Of a stretch of DNA of 64,000 bases, positions 36,677 to 47,225 are shown in pieces. The translations under genes were made by a program, and so were the position numbers. The stretch lies in contig JANAVB010029819.1 in NCBI GenBank assembly GCA_029216955.1, forward strand, positions 37,119,331 to 37,183,330. The letters run 5' to 3'. Within the stretch, counting starts at the first letter, position 1. Every line of letters begins with the position of its first letter. This DNA comes from Iris pallida. Lineage: Eukaryota; Streptophyta; Magnoliopsida; Asparagales; Iridaceae. Under the pieces are notes generated by a model. The model worked only from the letters and a program-made list of their open reading frames with translations. It ran no database searches and was not told the origin of the DNA.

Positions 36677-38251
36677 ATGGCAACCATACAACCTATCTTT
36701 ACCAACTATGGTGAGGGACAGTCCACAAATAGGCCACCCATATTCGATGGAACCAACTACACCTATTGGAAGACTAGAATGAGTTTCTACCTAAAGTCTC
36801 TAGACTTTGATTTATGGACCATAGTCACTGATGGTTACAAGAAGCCTGCTAGGATTATTGTCGAAGGGAATCTCATAGATAAACCCCACGACAAATATAC
36901 TGATCAAGAAAAGAAACATGCTAGTCTAGATGCTAGGTTTATTAATGCTCTCTTCTGTGCTATAGACATGACTGAATTCAACAGGGTCTCTACATGCTCA
37001 AGCTCACACGAAGTGTGAAAGCTTCTGGATGTGACCCATAAAGGAACCACACAGGTGAAAGAATCAAAAATCAATCGTCTAACACAGGAGTACGAAGATT
37101 TCAAGATGAAGCCCAATGAGACGATCAAACAGATGATCACTAGATTTCTCGACATCGTCAACCCTCTATATTCTCTTAGTAAGGACTACTCCAACCATGA
37201 GAAGATATACAAGGTGCTAAGGGGACTAACGAAGAACTGGAACCCCAAAGCCACGACGATCATAGAAGGCAATGATCTCACCACCATGTCTCTAGAAACT
37301 TTGGTGGGCAAGCTGATGACGCATGAGCTCGATCTCAAAGACTTTGAAGAAGCGGCTCCAAAGGAAAATGAAATTGCACTAAGAGCTCATCATCGAAAGC
37401 CTTCTCCAGAAGATACTGACGATGATGATTCCAAACGTGATGATCAAGCACTGATGGTCCGCAACTTCAAGAAGTTTCTTCGTTTCAACCAAAGAAAGAA
37501 GGAACAACACAAAGAAGACGATGAAGAGCCCATCTGTTTCGGCTGTAAGAAGACTGGGCATGTCAAGAAAGATTGCCCTACTGCAAAGAAAGGAAGCCGA
37601 TATAAAAGATCATACAAGAGGCCAACCTCTCAAAAATATGCCAACACATGTATTTGGCACGAGAGCGAAGCCAGTGACTCAAAAGAAGAAGAAGAGGACT
37701 CTCCCCAAGATACAACAAACGTCTGCCTAATGGAAACGTTCGAAAAGGTAACAAACGATCCTCTTGATGAACTTGGTGATGCTTTTAGTGACTTGCTTGA
37801 AGATCACAAAAAGTTGCTTAGCAAGTATAAACATGCAAAGGATAAGATCAAAACTCATGAAGTTGAGATTCATAGACTTTTATGTTTACTTGATAATGTT
37901 ATAGACACACCACCCACAGATAACACTGAGAAGGTATCCAAGCTTAAATTAAGCTTACATGATGCCGAATTTCACATTGAGAAACAAATATGTGATATTA
38001 CAACACTCAATAAAGAACTCTTAGATAAGAAAAAGAAGTATAATGTTGCTGCTGTAAGATTTGATGCCTTAACTGCCAAGTTTGATGATATGTGCAACAC
38101 CTCTAAAAGATTAGAGATCAAACTAGGGAAACAAGCTATCTGTTCAGCCTCAAACCCAGTCTCACAGTCACAACACGTACACAAAATAAAAGTTTGCTCA
38201 ACACAAGAACACACGTCACAAGAGAAATACATATACTCATGTTGCTCATAA
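36677..38251 (+). pseudogene. E5 gag (Sirevirus Gag with coiled coil), one nonsense codon
   Basis: Starts at ATG 36677, 40 bp after the primer site. Order: N-terminal PPIFDGTNYTYWKTRMSFYL (capsid start), UBN2-type capsid (KINRLTQEYEDFKMKPNETI ... VLRGLTKNWNPKATTI), acidic linker, CCHC knuckle CFGCKKTGHVKKDC at about residues 285-300, and a long charged, heptad-like region (about 37790-38130) with no prolines, likely a coiled coil. Extended coiled-coil Gags are a known trait of Sireviruses. The only break in 525 codons is TGA at 37016-37018 where Trp is expected. It is much better kept than the pol that follows. Confidence 0.88.
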
Positions 38252-38261
38252 TCATGCTTTT

Positions 38262-38890
38262 ATGTACACATATTCACATGCAGTACGAAGAACACCCACA
38301 CATACACATGGCACACATAAACATGCTTTTATGAACACTCATTCTCATACAGCACATCAAACACATAGACATCACTATTATCCTGCACCTAACACAAATA
38401 TACATGTTACATGTCACTACTGTGGTAAACATGGACACACTTCACCATAGTGTAGAATTAGAAGATTAGTTGATTTAAAACTGTATGCATGGATACCGAA
38501 GACTAACCTTTCGGGACGTTCAAAGACTTGGGTACCAAAGGTCACATCTACTCGTGGTATAGGTGGACCTTCCTTAATCCTCTAGAAGCAAGTGGATTCT
38601 CGATAGTGGGTGCTCGCGACACATGACTGGGAATACAAATCCTTTCGTAACACTATTGATGAAGAGGGAAGGATATGTGTCCTTCGAAAATAACTTGAAA
38701 GGTTATATCATAGTAACGGTACTATTGGCAATCCTCTTTCTCCTGTCATTAAGGATGTCTGCTTAGTAACCGAGTTAAAGCATAACCTGCTCAGCATTAG
38801 TCATCTTACTGATCATGGATATGATATTAACTTTGGGAAAACTAAATGCTCCATATATGATAGATAATCTGGAGACATCGTTTTTGAAGG
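38262..38890 (+). pseudogene. E5 second zinc knuckle and protease region (decayed)
   Basis: After a frameshift, CHYCGKHGHTSP (about 38411-38446) looks like a second knuckle with its last Cys following a stop. AWIPKTN and KTWVPK then lead to LDSGCSRHMTG near 38600-38625, the aspartic protease active-site motif (DSG) that cuts the polyprotein. Further on, GNGTIGNPLSPVIKDVCLVT-like wording is split across frames, with LKHNLLSISHLTDHGYDI. At least four stops or frameshifts. Confidence 0.8.
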
Positions 38891-38901
38891 GATAAGAGAA
38901 G

Positions 38902-38903
<2 letters not shown>

Positions 38904-38961
<58 letters not shown>

Positions 38962-38993
38962 ATATATATATATATATATATTTATATATATTC
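38904..38993. repeat. (TA)n microsatellite within E5 pol
   Basis: About 90 bp of nearly pure TA between the protease and integrase regions. The flanking coding similarity resumes after it, so it expanded inside a former coding sequence. Confidence 0.95.
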
Positions 38994-39029
38994 TATCTTT
39001 CTAGAGATACTAACAATACATGAAGATGT

Positions 39030-39880
39030 CTCTACGCTCATAAAGATGAAAGACTACTTTAGCATATGTGTCTTGGTCATGCAAACATGGATACCATATC
39101 AAGACTGTCAACCAAGAAGCTAGTAAGAGGATTACCCGACATTAACTTCAAAAAGGATACGGTATGTGCCGAATGTGAGAAAAACAAAGCTACCAAATGC
39201 TCTTTTAAATCCATCAACTCTGTAAGTACTACTAGACCTTTGCAATTGCTTAATATGGATTTATTTGGTCCTAGTAGAGTAGCCAGTCTTGGTGGAAAAC
39301 TCTACGCTTTTGTAATTGTTGATGATTTTTCTATATTTACTTGGGTTTGGGTTTTTCCTCACAAATAAGAGTGATACTATTTCTGTTTTCAAAATTTTTG
39401 CTAAAAAAGTTCAAAACAAAAAAGGCTTCATGATTACTCGAATCCGAAGTGATCATGGTGACGAATTCAAAAACTCCAATTTTAAAAAGTTTTATGACTC
39501 AAATGGTTTTAATTATGAATTTTTTTGTCCTAGAACTCTCCAACAAAATAGTGTTGTGGAGCAGAAGAATAGGACTCTTGGCGATATGGCTAGAGTCATG
39601 TTGAATCAATTCTCTCTTCCGAAATCAATTCTCTCTTCCGAAATACTTTTGGGCTGAAGCTGTCAGTACAACATGCCATGTTTTGAATAGGGTGTTGATT
39701 CGACCTATTTCGAAGAAAACTCCCTATGAACTTTGGTTTGGTAGAATACCAACTATTTCTTATTTTTGAGTATTTGGTTGTCGCTGCTTTATCCTTAATA
39801 CCAAAGACAACTTAGGCAAATTTGATGCCAAAGTTGACGAAGGTATTTTTTTTGGTTATGCTGCCAAGAGTAAATGATAC
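39030..39880 (+). pseudogene. E5 integrase (decayed)
   Basis: Zinc region with LGHANMDTISRL and CAECEKNK (about 39072-39185), then core with LLNMDLFGPS (first Asp), SDHGDEFKN (second Asp) and QQNSVVEQKNRTL (Glu). The family Gly after QQN is Ser here. A frameshift lies at about 39360 (VFPHK then TNKSDTISVF). A short direct duplication TCTCTTCCGAAAT occurs twice at 39612-39643. It continues into AVSTTCHVLNRVL and FGYAAKSK with a TGA at about 39876. Confidence 0.85.
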
Positions 39881-39883
39881 GGA

Positions 39884-41000
39884 GTGTTCAAAAAATGCTC
39901 TATGATTGTTGAAGAATCTGCTAATGTAACCTTTGATGAGAATAATAGTACAACTGCTCTTTCCGATGACGATGATGACATACACATCAGACCATCAACT
40001 TCTACACCCGTAGATACAATACCTGTAACCAGTTCTCTGGAAGGCTTACCAAAGAAGTTTCATTTTACACCATCGCATCCGAAAAACTTGGTAATAGGTG
40101 AGGTATCAAGAGGAGTAAGTACTCAATCATCTGTTAGAGACACTATAGCTAGCACTGCGTTTATTTCTCAAATAGAACCCAAAAATATTTTAGAAGCTTT
40201 CTCTGATAAATTTTGGATATCTGCAATGCAAGAAAAACTCAACCAGTTCGAAAGAAATCAAGTTTGGGAACTTGTTCCTAAACCAGTTGATCATTTGATC
40301 ATCGGTACTAAATGGTTTTTCGTAACAAAGTCAATGAGGACGGTTCAGTCACACGTAACAAAGCCCGTCTTGTAGCTCAAGGATACAACCAAGAGGAAGG
40401 TATCGACTACGATGAGACGTATGCTCCTATTGCATGACTGGAATCAATCCGCATGCTTTGTACATTTGCAAATTTCCAAAATTTTAAACTTTTTCAAATG
40501 GATGTCAAAAGTGCTTTTCTTAACAGTTTTATTAAAGAAGAAGTGTTTGTAAAGCAACCACCTGGTTTTAAAAATCATAATTTTTTGACCATGTTTTCAA
40601 ACTTAAGAAAGCTCTCTATGGTCTCAAACAAGACCCCCGAGCTTGGTAAGAACGCCTTAGCACTTTCTTACTTGACAAAGGTTTTTCAAAAGAAAAAATT
40701 GACATGACACTCTTTATAAAATCTCTTGATGACACCATTCTCTTAGTACAATTTTATGTGGATGACATCATATTTGGGTCTACTAATGAGGTCTTGTGCC
40801 AAAAGTTTGTCAAATGCATGCAGAATGAGTTTGAGATGAGCATGATGGGGGAGCTCAACTACTTCCTTGGACTGTAAGTCAAACAATATTCACAAGATGT
40901 CTTCATCAGCCAATCAAAGTATACAAAGGATATGCTGAAGAAGTTTGATCTTGACAACATCAAACCAATCAGTACTCCGATGGCTACTACAACAAAACTA
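39884..41000 (+). pseudogene. E5 reverse transcriptase (decayed)
   Basis: An acidic linker (SDDDDDIHIRPSTSTP) precedes RT. Motifs in order: EKLNQFERNQVWELVPKP, MDVKSAFLNSFIKEEVF (finger/palm, near 40500), YVDDIIFGSTN (catalytic Asp pair, 40755-40787) and MGELNYFLGL. Frameshifts at about 40315, 40600 and 40710 and a TAA at 40875 break it. Confidence 0.87.
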
Positions 41001-41694
41001 GAACCTGATAAAAGCGGCAAACCAGTTGATCAACGTAAGTATCGAGATATGATTGGTAGTCTACTTTATTTAACTGCTAGTCGTCCTGATATCATGTTTA
41101 GTATTTGCCTATGTGCTCGATATCAAGCCAACCCTAAGGAATCACACATGACCGTGGTTAAGCGTATCTTTCGATACCGTAAAGGGACTGTTACAGTGGG
41201 CTTGTGGTATCCAAAAACTACTTTCTTTGACTTGATCGGATATTTCGATGCCGATTTTGCTGGATGCAAAGTCGACCGTAAAAGTACCAGTGGCACGTGT
41301 TATTTATTAGGTAAGACTTTAGTCTCTTGGTTTAGCAAAAAAACAGAACTCTGTAGCACTATCCACAGTAGAAGCTGAATATATCGCAGCAGGATGTTAT
41401 TGTGCTCAGATTCTGTGGATGAAGCAAACCCTTGAAGACTATAATTTACTGTTTAAGCACATACCAATATTCTGTGATAACACTAGTGCTATTAACCTGA
41501 CCAAAAACCCAGTATGTCACTCACGCACTAAACACATAGAAATTAGACACCATTTTCTGTGTGATCATCAAATGCATGGCACTATTAACTTAGAATTTAT
41601 TGACACTGATCATCAGCTAGCATACTTTTTCACAAAACCACTTGCCGAAGAGCGTTTCAATTTTCTTCGTCGAAAATTAGAAATTTTGGATTAA
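41001..41694 (+). pseudogene. E5 RNase H (decayed)
   Basis: QRKYRDMIGSLLYLTASRPD, then FDADFAGCKVDRKSTSGTCY (first Asp of RNase H), a frameshift near 41340 before the AEAEY-type motif, FCDNTSAINLTKNPVCHSRT (Asp) and TDHQLAYFFTKPLAEERFN at the end. The stop TAA at 41692-41694 looks like the original end of pol. Confidence 0.87.
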
Positions 41695-42436
41695 AATATC
41701 ATACAATAAGTTGTACCTACGCAAATAACTGTTAAAACATAATCGTACATAGTGAAATTATTTTGGGTACAAGTCGAAAGGGCCCTTCTTACAACAAGGC
41801 ATAAAAGCCTAAGTAACACGGTATACTAGTCTTCGGACTACCGCTACCTGGGATCCAGCCCCTACAGCTAACCTGAGGCGATTCACCTATACTGATTATT
41901 GTTTAACAAAGTTTGTTGCAAGGTTTAATTTATTTTATGGCTTATATAATCCATAATTGTTAATTTAAGACCATCCTTTATGTCTTTTATCAACATTTTT
42001 TTCCAACCTATTGGATTCTGGAACCAACCCCACAAAACTTAGGCCGAATTTTGCCTGTGGCAGAGTTTGGGCCGAACTCTGTGTCATGGGTACCAAAACT
42101 CTCAGCCACTCCTGGCCATCCATCCGATTTAATCCAAGGGCTACAATTTAACTAGTGCAGCCAGCCCTACTCTTCATATGCACAAATTTGCTCCCTCTCT
42201 CCTCATTGCTACCACCTTCAACCTCTCTCCAAAGCCTATCTCTCCAAACCCTAACCCTAGAAATCCCATTGTTGGTGCTTTCCACTATTCAAAACTTAAG
42301 ATTTCAAGGTTTTGGGTAATTCTCCTCTATTCTCCTTTATTATTTTGAGGTATAACTCTCGTTCTCCATCCCCACTTTTATTATTGTTCTTTATTTCCTT
42401 GTCTCTTCTATTATCTATGGCTCCTAGACTTTTTAA
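41695..42436 (+). other. E5 spacer between pol and extra ORF
   Basis: No coding sequence seen. It has a CT-rich stretch at 42190-42240 and CCTAACCCTAGAAATCCC near 42250. An ATG at 42417 (MAPRLFN then TAG) lies just ahead of the extra ORF in another frame and may be its original start, separated by an indel. Confidence 0.7.
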
Positions 42437-43672
42437 TTAGGGAAGTGGGTTAGAACCGAAGGAGCCTCATCATCGAACCCTCATTCTCCTCCTCCAATTG
42501 TCAATCCCATTTACCCTTTGTTCAATCCTCCTCCACCTTCCGATGCCAACACGTTTAATGAGCATATTTTTGTCTCGTTAGAAGCATCTAACGAGTGGTA
42601 CTCTGACTTTCGCTCCAGAAGTGTTGTGCCGGGATACCCCATAAATTTTACAATATTCTCCGAGTTTGATCCGAATTTCAAGCATCTATGCCACGATGAA
42701 CTTGTATCCACATCGTCACTCACATCGTCACTCATATACCTCAATGCAATACAAATGTTTTATTGCAATATGACCCACGACGACCATAGAATTTATTCTC
42801 GGGTCGTCGGCATTGATATTATGTTTGATGGTTTTGATCTTGCTGAATATCTACTTCCTGATCCCAACTCTTGGGAGCGTCTTAATGATGCCCGTGAAAT
42901 CACATTTGCTGGAGATATCACTCTTGAAGGGTTCAAAGACTTGATGTGTGAACCCAACACTCATCCTCGAAAACTTTGGGCTAAGTTTCTCAACAACTAT
43001 TTCTACGAACTTTATCGGATTATTTTCTCGTCCATCCTGCCCAAAGCAGGATCTACCGATGAGGTTACCTATCTTGAGATTACAACCCTTTATTATCTTT
43101 ACTTTACCATCCCCTTTAACTTTTCTTGCACGATGATGGATTGGATGATTCGTACAAGGAAGAAACCCAAATTGCTTGTTCATGCTATGTATCTTTTGAT
43201 GATCTTTCGTGCCTTCAAAGTCCCTTCGGATGAGAGTCAGTTTTTAGCAGCTCCTGCCTTTCTGTCCAAGGCTCGTAGGACTGCCCCTGCTCCTGTTCCT
43301 CCTGCTCCAGTTGAAGAGGAATCTTCTGACTCAGATGCCCCACAGCCTGAGCCTTCTGCCACCCTCGACTCCATCCGCGACATATTTTGCGACCACTTTC
43401 GTTTGGAAGACGATCGCTACACCCAGCTAGACTATCGGACCACTCTGCAGATGAGCGCCATCAGTAATACCCTACATGATATCCAGTACAACATGGCCCA
43501 GCATCCTACTATGCCATTTTCTACGGGTCGGGACCCTTCTCGCGAAGGCTACCGGATTGACGACCCATGGGCCAGGCGGTACTTGGATCCTGATGTGGCG
43601 TTTGTTGATCCTCATCGCTCTGGTAGCGAGCCGTCCGAGTCAGCCGGTCCATCCTATTCCCATGCTCCATGA
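42437..43672 (+). CDS. Extra ORF of Sirevirus E5, plant-transposon-protein-like
   Basis: Open from 42437 to TGA 43670-43672, 411 codons, same strand as pol and in the place where Sireviruses carry an env-like or additional ORF. No in-frame ATG follows the upstream TAA at 42434 until well inside; the ATG at 42417 in another frame is a likely lost start. The first half (FYCNMTHDDHRIYSRVVGID ... FDGFDLAEYLLPDPNSW) resembles the domain called putative plant transposon protein (often labelled Transposase_32), found in additional ORFs of plant retroelements. The second half has a proline/acidic hinge (PAPVPPAPVEEESSDSDAPQ) and a polar C-terminus. No signal peptide or clear membrane segment is seen, so I find no support for an envelope. 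Function unknown. Confidence 0.65.
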   Translation, partial: LGKWVRTEGASSSNPHSPPPIVNPIYPLFNPPPPSDANTFNEHIFVSLEASNEWYSDFRSRSVVPGYPINFTIFSEFDPNFKHLCHDELVSTSSLTSSLIYLNAIQMFYCNMTHDDHRIYSRVVGIDIMFDGFDLAEYLLPDPNSWERLNDAREITFAGDITLEGFKDLMCEPNTHPRKLWAKFLNNYFYELYRIIFSSILPKAGSTDEVTYLEITTLYYLYFTIPFNFSCTMMDWMIRTRKKPKLLVHAMYLLMIFRAFKVPSDESQFLAAPAFLSKARRTAPAPVPPAPVEEESSDSDAPQPEPSATLDSIRDIFCDHFRLEDDRYTQLDYRTTLQMSAISNTLHDIQYNMAQHPTMPFSTGRDPSREGYRIDDPWARRYLDPDVAFVDPHRSGSEPSESAGPSYSHAP

Positions 43673-44208
43673 TGGTTGTGGTCTTCTACCTGCTGCTGCT
43701 GCTGCTGCTGCTGATGTTTAATTTTAGTTATGCTTTTTCAATTCATGTTTTAGCACTCTTTCCACTATGTTTTAGTTTATGACTTCAGTTTGTCATGTAT
43801 GACTTCAGTTTGTCATGTATGACTTCTAGTTTATTTACTTTGTATTATCAAAACTGTTAGTTGTCTCTATCAATGGTTGGTTACGGTTATAAGTTGTGTG
43901 TTTGCTATCTTTACTTTGTCTATTTTTCCTCTCTTTACGGGGGAGCTATGATTCATTTTGCTAAATGACAAAGGGGGAGAGGAATAGATTGTTTGATGTG
44001 ATCTTTATATGTTGTTGGATATTATGTTGTGCTTAGATAAAGAATTTTGTATTAGGACAAAACCGAAATAGTTAATTGCGGAGGAGCCGACATATCTATT
44101 TGCAGGGGAGCTACTTTATATATACAAACTACTCCCTTCAACATGTGTCCATGTATGAATCTTGCGACATGCAAATATCGTTTTGCCAATTATCAAAATG
44201 GAGGAGAT
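43673..44208 (+). other. E5 pre-LTR region with multiple purine tracts
   Basis: (CTG)n near 43690-43713, a direct repeat of GACTTCAGTTTGTCATGTAT at 43781-43820, then a series of GGGGGAG- or GGAGGAG-like tracts: ACGGGGGAGC (43937), CAAAGGGGGAGA (43969), GCGGAGGAGC (44080), GCAGGGGAGC (44103) and AATGGAGGAGAT (44197-44208). The last, next to the LTR, is the polypurine tract. Multiplied PPT-like tracts are known in Sireviruses. Confidence 0.7.
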
Positions 44209-44708
44209 TGTTAACCCAAACTAGATCACAGTCAACCTAATTTAAAGAATTAATAAAACAATATTTGATATGATCCAATGTGATACACTGAGCTCAAAGA
44301 CAAGAACATCATCTACAACATATCAAGTTCAAGACATACATCATCGACAAGTTGGTCATTGCAATTGTACTTGTACTGAGTCTGTAATTTTCACTCTATT
44401 GAGTCTAGGAACATGTACGTTGAGTCGCATTGAGTCATGTCAACCCTAGACTTACTACTCCAAAGCTCTATCATACAAAACAATACTATCACCAAACCAA
44501 ACCAAACCATTCTAGCTTACTTGAATGTTCTGGCCCCAAGGTATAAGAATTCGGATCGAACTCTGTCCCCTGAGAATTAGGAAAATCTAACTTTTGGGAA
44601 CACCTTGATCTAGGCTGTCCAACGTTCAAATTTTTTAATCCTTGAGACAGAATTCTGGCCGAATTCTGCCTCCTCAGACTAGTATAAATAGGGCTTGAAT
44701 TCTCTCAT
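44209..44708 (+). repeat. E5 3' LTR, truncated (500 of about 986 bp)
   Basis: TGTTAACCCAAACTAG, matching 35636 onward, through TATAAATAGGGC to CTCTCATTT, where identity with the 5' LTR stops (equivalent to about 36147). The remaining LTR is deleted. Confidence 0.9.
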
Positions 44709-45343
44709 TTTTTATAAAAAAACTAAGCATGCATTAATAATGGACAACATGGACATAATATCAACTAGTAGAAAATCCTCATTGTTAAATAACTAAGTTG
44801 GAGAGGGAATTTATTTAGTATAAATCCCATGGTCTTCATTACTGGTCTGTAGGTGATGTAATTACACTTGTGTGTTGGGTTTAGTGCCTTCCTCCATATC
44901 GGATGAGTATAATTATGGATCACTAGTACAAACTTTCTTAGGGATAATTATAGAAAGTTACCCTAATATGTGTTCATTTCTCCATCTGAAGAAACTCATT
45001 ACAAGGTAATGGACTTAGTATTAAGTAATGCTGTCACTTAGATACAAATAATGATATCCTCCATATCGGAGTCACTGCTATTATTGGTATGACCAAGAGC
45101 AAGACCAACAGATTAATTTTATTTGTCATAAAATTATGTTGACATGATAATAAAATTAATATGAAAAACCTACTTGAACAAAGTTGAATTTGTATACGTC
45201 CACACTATCGTGGCATGCTAAATTCATGGTGTTCAAGGTGTTGGTGAATTTTTTATTATTGTTTTAAGGAAATCAATATTTAATTAATTCAAAAGTTTTT
45301 TCCTTATGTAATTTTTATTTATGTAATTCTCAGGATTTTAAAA
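44709..45343 (+). other. Probable 5' leader of E4 after a deletion junction
   Basis: Neither E5 LTR nor E4 LTR sequence, and ends at the start of E4 gag. The rest of the E4 5' LTR (518 bp) and its primer site are missing, so one deletion probably ran from the E5 3' LTR into the E4 leader. A CCTCCATATCGGA word occurs twice (44892 and 45058). No ORF of note. Confidence 0.6.
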
Positions 45344-46150
45344 ATGGGTTCTTTCTGTCTACTTATGGTGATTCTTAAAGAAAACAAACTTACTGGACCT
45401 AATTATATTGACTGAAAACGTAATTTGAACATTGTTCTAACTGCTGAAGAGTACAAATATGTACTTCATGAGGAATGCCCACCTAAGTCTGATGCTAATT
45501 CTGATGAAGAGGTCAAAAAGGCTTATAAGAAGTGGATAAAGACAGATGAGATGGCACGGTGTTATATTCTGGCATCTTTGTCAAATGTACTGCAACATCA
45601 ACATCAGGCCATGGCCACAGCTTATGATATGATGTATAATCTCAAAAAACTTTTCGGACATCAGAGTAGAGCAGCTAGACAGTTTGCTATAAAGTGTTTG
45701 AAGAATACAAAAATAGTTGAAGGTACGCCAGTAAGGGATCATGTTCTCAAGATAATGGGTCATCTGAATGAGATGGAGATCCTTGGAGCTAAAATCGATG
45801 GGGAATCCCAAGTCAATATCATTATCGGGACTCTGCCTAAAAGTTTTGACAATTTTTGCCTTAACTACAACTTGAACAAAAGGTTGTATAGTTTGGCAGA
45901 ACTTGCGAAAGAGCTACAGGATGTTGAAGCTCTCTTTAGGCAGAGTGGTCATATTTATGTTTCTGAAAAGGTTTCTACTTCTAAGCCAAAAGGTGGTAAG
46001 AAGAAGAATAACATTCAGAAATAAGCAAACTCAGCAAAGAAGGGCATATGATCTCAAGGCGCTGTGAAAAAGCCGAAAGGCAAATGTTTCAAGTGCAAAG
46101 GGTCATGACATTGGAAGAGTGACTGTCCACTTCTCAAACAAGAGAACAAA
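45344..46150 (+). pseudogene. E4 gag (UBN2 type) with zinc knuckle
   Basis: From ATG 45344: ILKENKLTGPNYID, TGA at 45413-45415 in place of Trp, KRNLNIVLTAEEYKYVL, the capsid helices (MARCYILASLSNVLQHQHQA, ARQFAIKCLKNTKIVEGTPV) and a Lys-rich end with TAA at 46022. The CCHC knuckle CFKCKG...HWKSDC (about 46086-46130) has TGA at its Gly position. It binds element RNA in intact relatives. Non-functional. Confidence 0.85.
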
Positions 46151-47225
46151 GAAGGTATATCTCATTTACTAGTAGTTGAAACATGTTTAGCGGTATTATC
46201 TACCGGCACCTGGTGTGTAGATACATGAGCCACTAATCATGTCTGCAATACATTATAGGGGTTCCAGGAAACCAGGTAGCTCAGTGATGGAGAGATATGC
46301 TTGTTCATGGGTGACGCTACAAAAGTAGCGGTCGTTATAATAGGAGATGTTACTTTATCTTTTGGTAGAAATAAGTCTTTGACATTGAGAGATTGTCTTT
46401 ATGCACCTTCACTTAGAAGGAATTCAGTTTCTATTTCTATGTTAGTTAAGGATGGATATTCAGTTTATTTTAATAACAATATTGTTATTAGAAAGAATAA
46501 ACATTTTATCTGTTCTGTTGTATTAGTTGATAATATGTATATCATTAATCCTATTTCGTCCATAATGCAACTTATGGAAATGAATAATATGTCATCTAAC
46601 TTAAATAATAGAAAAGAACCTTTTTGTATGAACCAAACATATCTTTGGCACTTGCGATTGAGGCATATTAACCTACGAAAAATTTAAAGACTGGTTGAAG
46701 ATGGACCTTTGAGTTCATTGGAAGTGGAGGCACTACCAGTCTGTGAATCCTGCTTGGAAGGTAAAATGACCAAAAGGTCTTTTACGACGAAGGGGTATAG
46801 GGCCAAAGATGTATTGGAATTGGTTCATTCTGATTTGTGTGGACCCATGACTATCCAGGCTAGAGGTGGCTTTGAATATTTTGTCACATTTTTTGACGAT
46901 TATTCAAGTTATGGATACATTTATTTGATGCACCGTAAGTCTAAGTGCTTTGAGAAATTCAAAGAGTACAAGGCTGAAACGGAGAAACGTCATAGAAAAT
47001 GTATCAAGTCATTACATTCAGATCATGGTGGCGAGTACCTTTTTGGAGAGTTTAGAAATTATTTATCAGAGGATGGGATTACATCTCAATTGACTGCATC
47101 TAGAATACCCTAGCAGAATGGTGTAGCCGAAAGAAGGAATAGAACTCTTATGGAGATGGTTAGATCAATAATGAGTTATTCGAATTTACCAGATTCGTTT
47201 TGGGAATATGCCTTAGAGACTGTAG
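46151..47225 (+). pseudogene. E4 protease and integrase (decayed)
   Basis: The protease site reads WCVDT followed by TGA where Gly is expected (about 46209-46228), then ATNHVCNTL. Next comes LRDCLYAPSLRRNSVSISML. The integrase zinc region has LWHLRLRHINLRKI and CESCLEGKM. The core has LVHSDLCGPM (Asp), SDHGGEY (Asp) and QNGVAERRNRTLMEMV (Glu), with TAG at about 47111 just before QNG. The same frame runs through all of it, so stops rather than indels dominate up to about 47220. Confidence 0.87.

Larger units (their letters stand above)
35636..44708 (+). mobile_element. E5: Sirevirus (Ty1/copia) with an extra ORF
   Basis: Parts: 5' LTR 35636-36621, primer site at 36624, gag 36677-38251, protease to RNase H 38262-41694, extra ORF 42437-43672, purine-rich tracts 43935-44208, truncated 3' LTR 44209-44708. 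RT/RNase H wording (YVDDIIFGSTN, MIGSLLYLTASRPDI, KRIFRYRKGTVTVGLWYP) and the long pol-to-LTR region with an extra ORF point to the Sirevirus/Maximus lineage. It is inserted in the E4 5' LTR. The right target duplication is lost with the 3' LTR end. Confidence 0.9.

Noticed and set aside
42437..43672. Envelope gene call for the Sirevirus extra ORF
   Set aside because: No signal peptide, clear transmembrane anchor or fusion-like segment is visible, so only a neutral extra-ORF label is supported.
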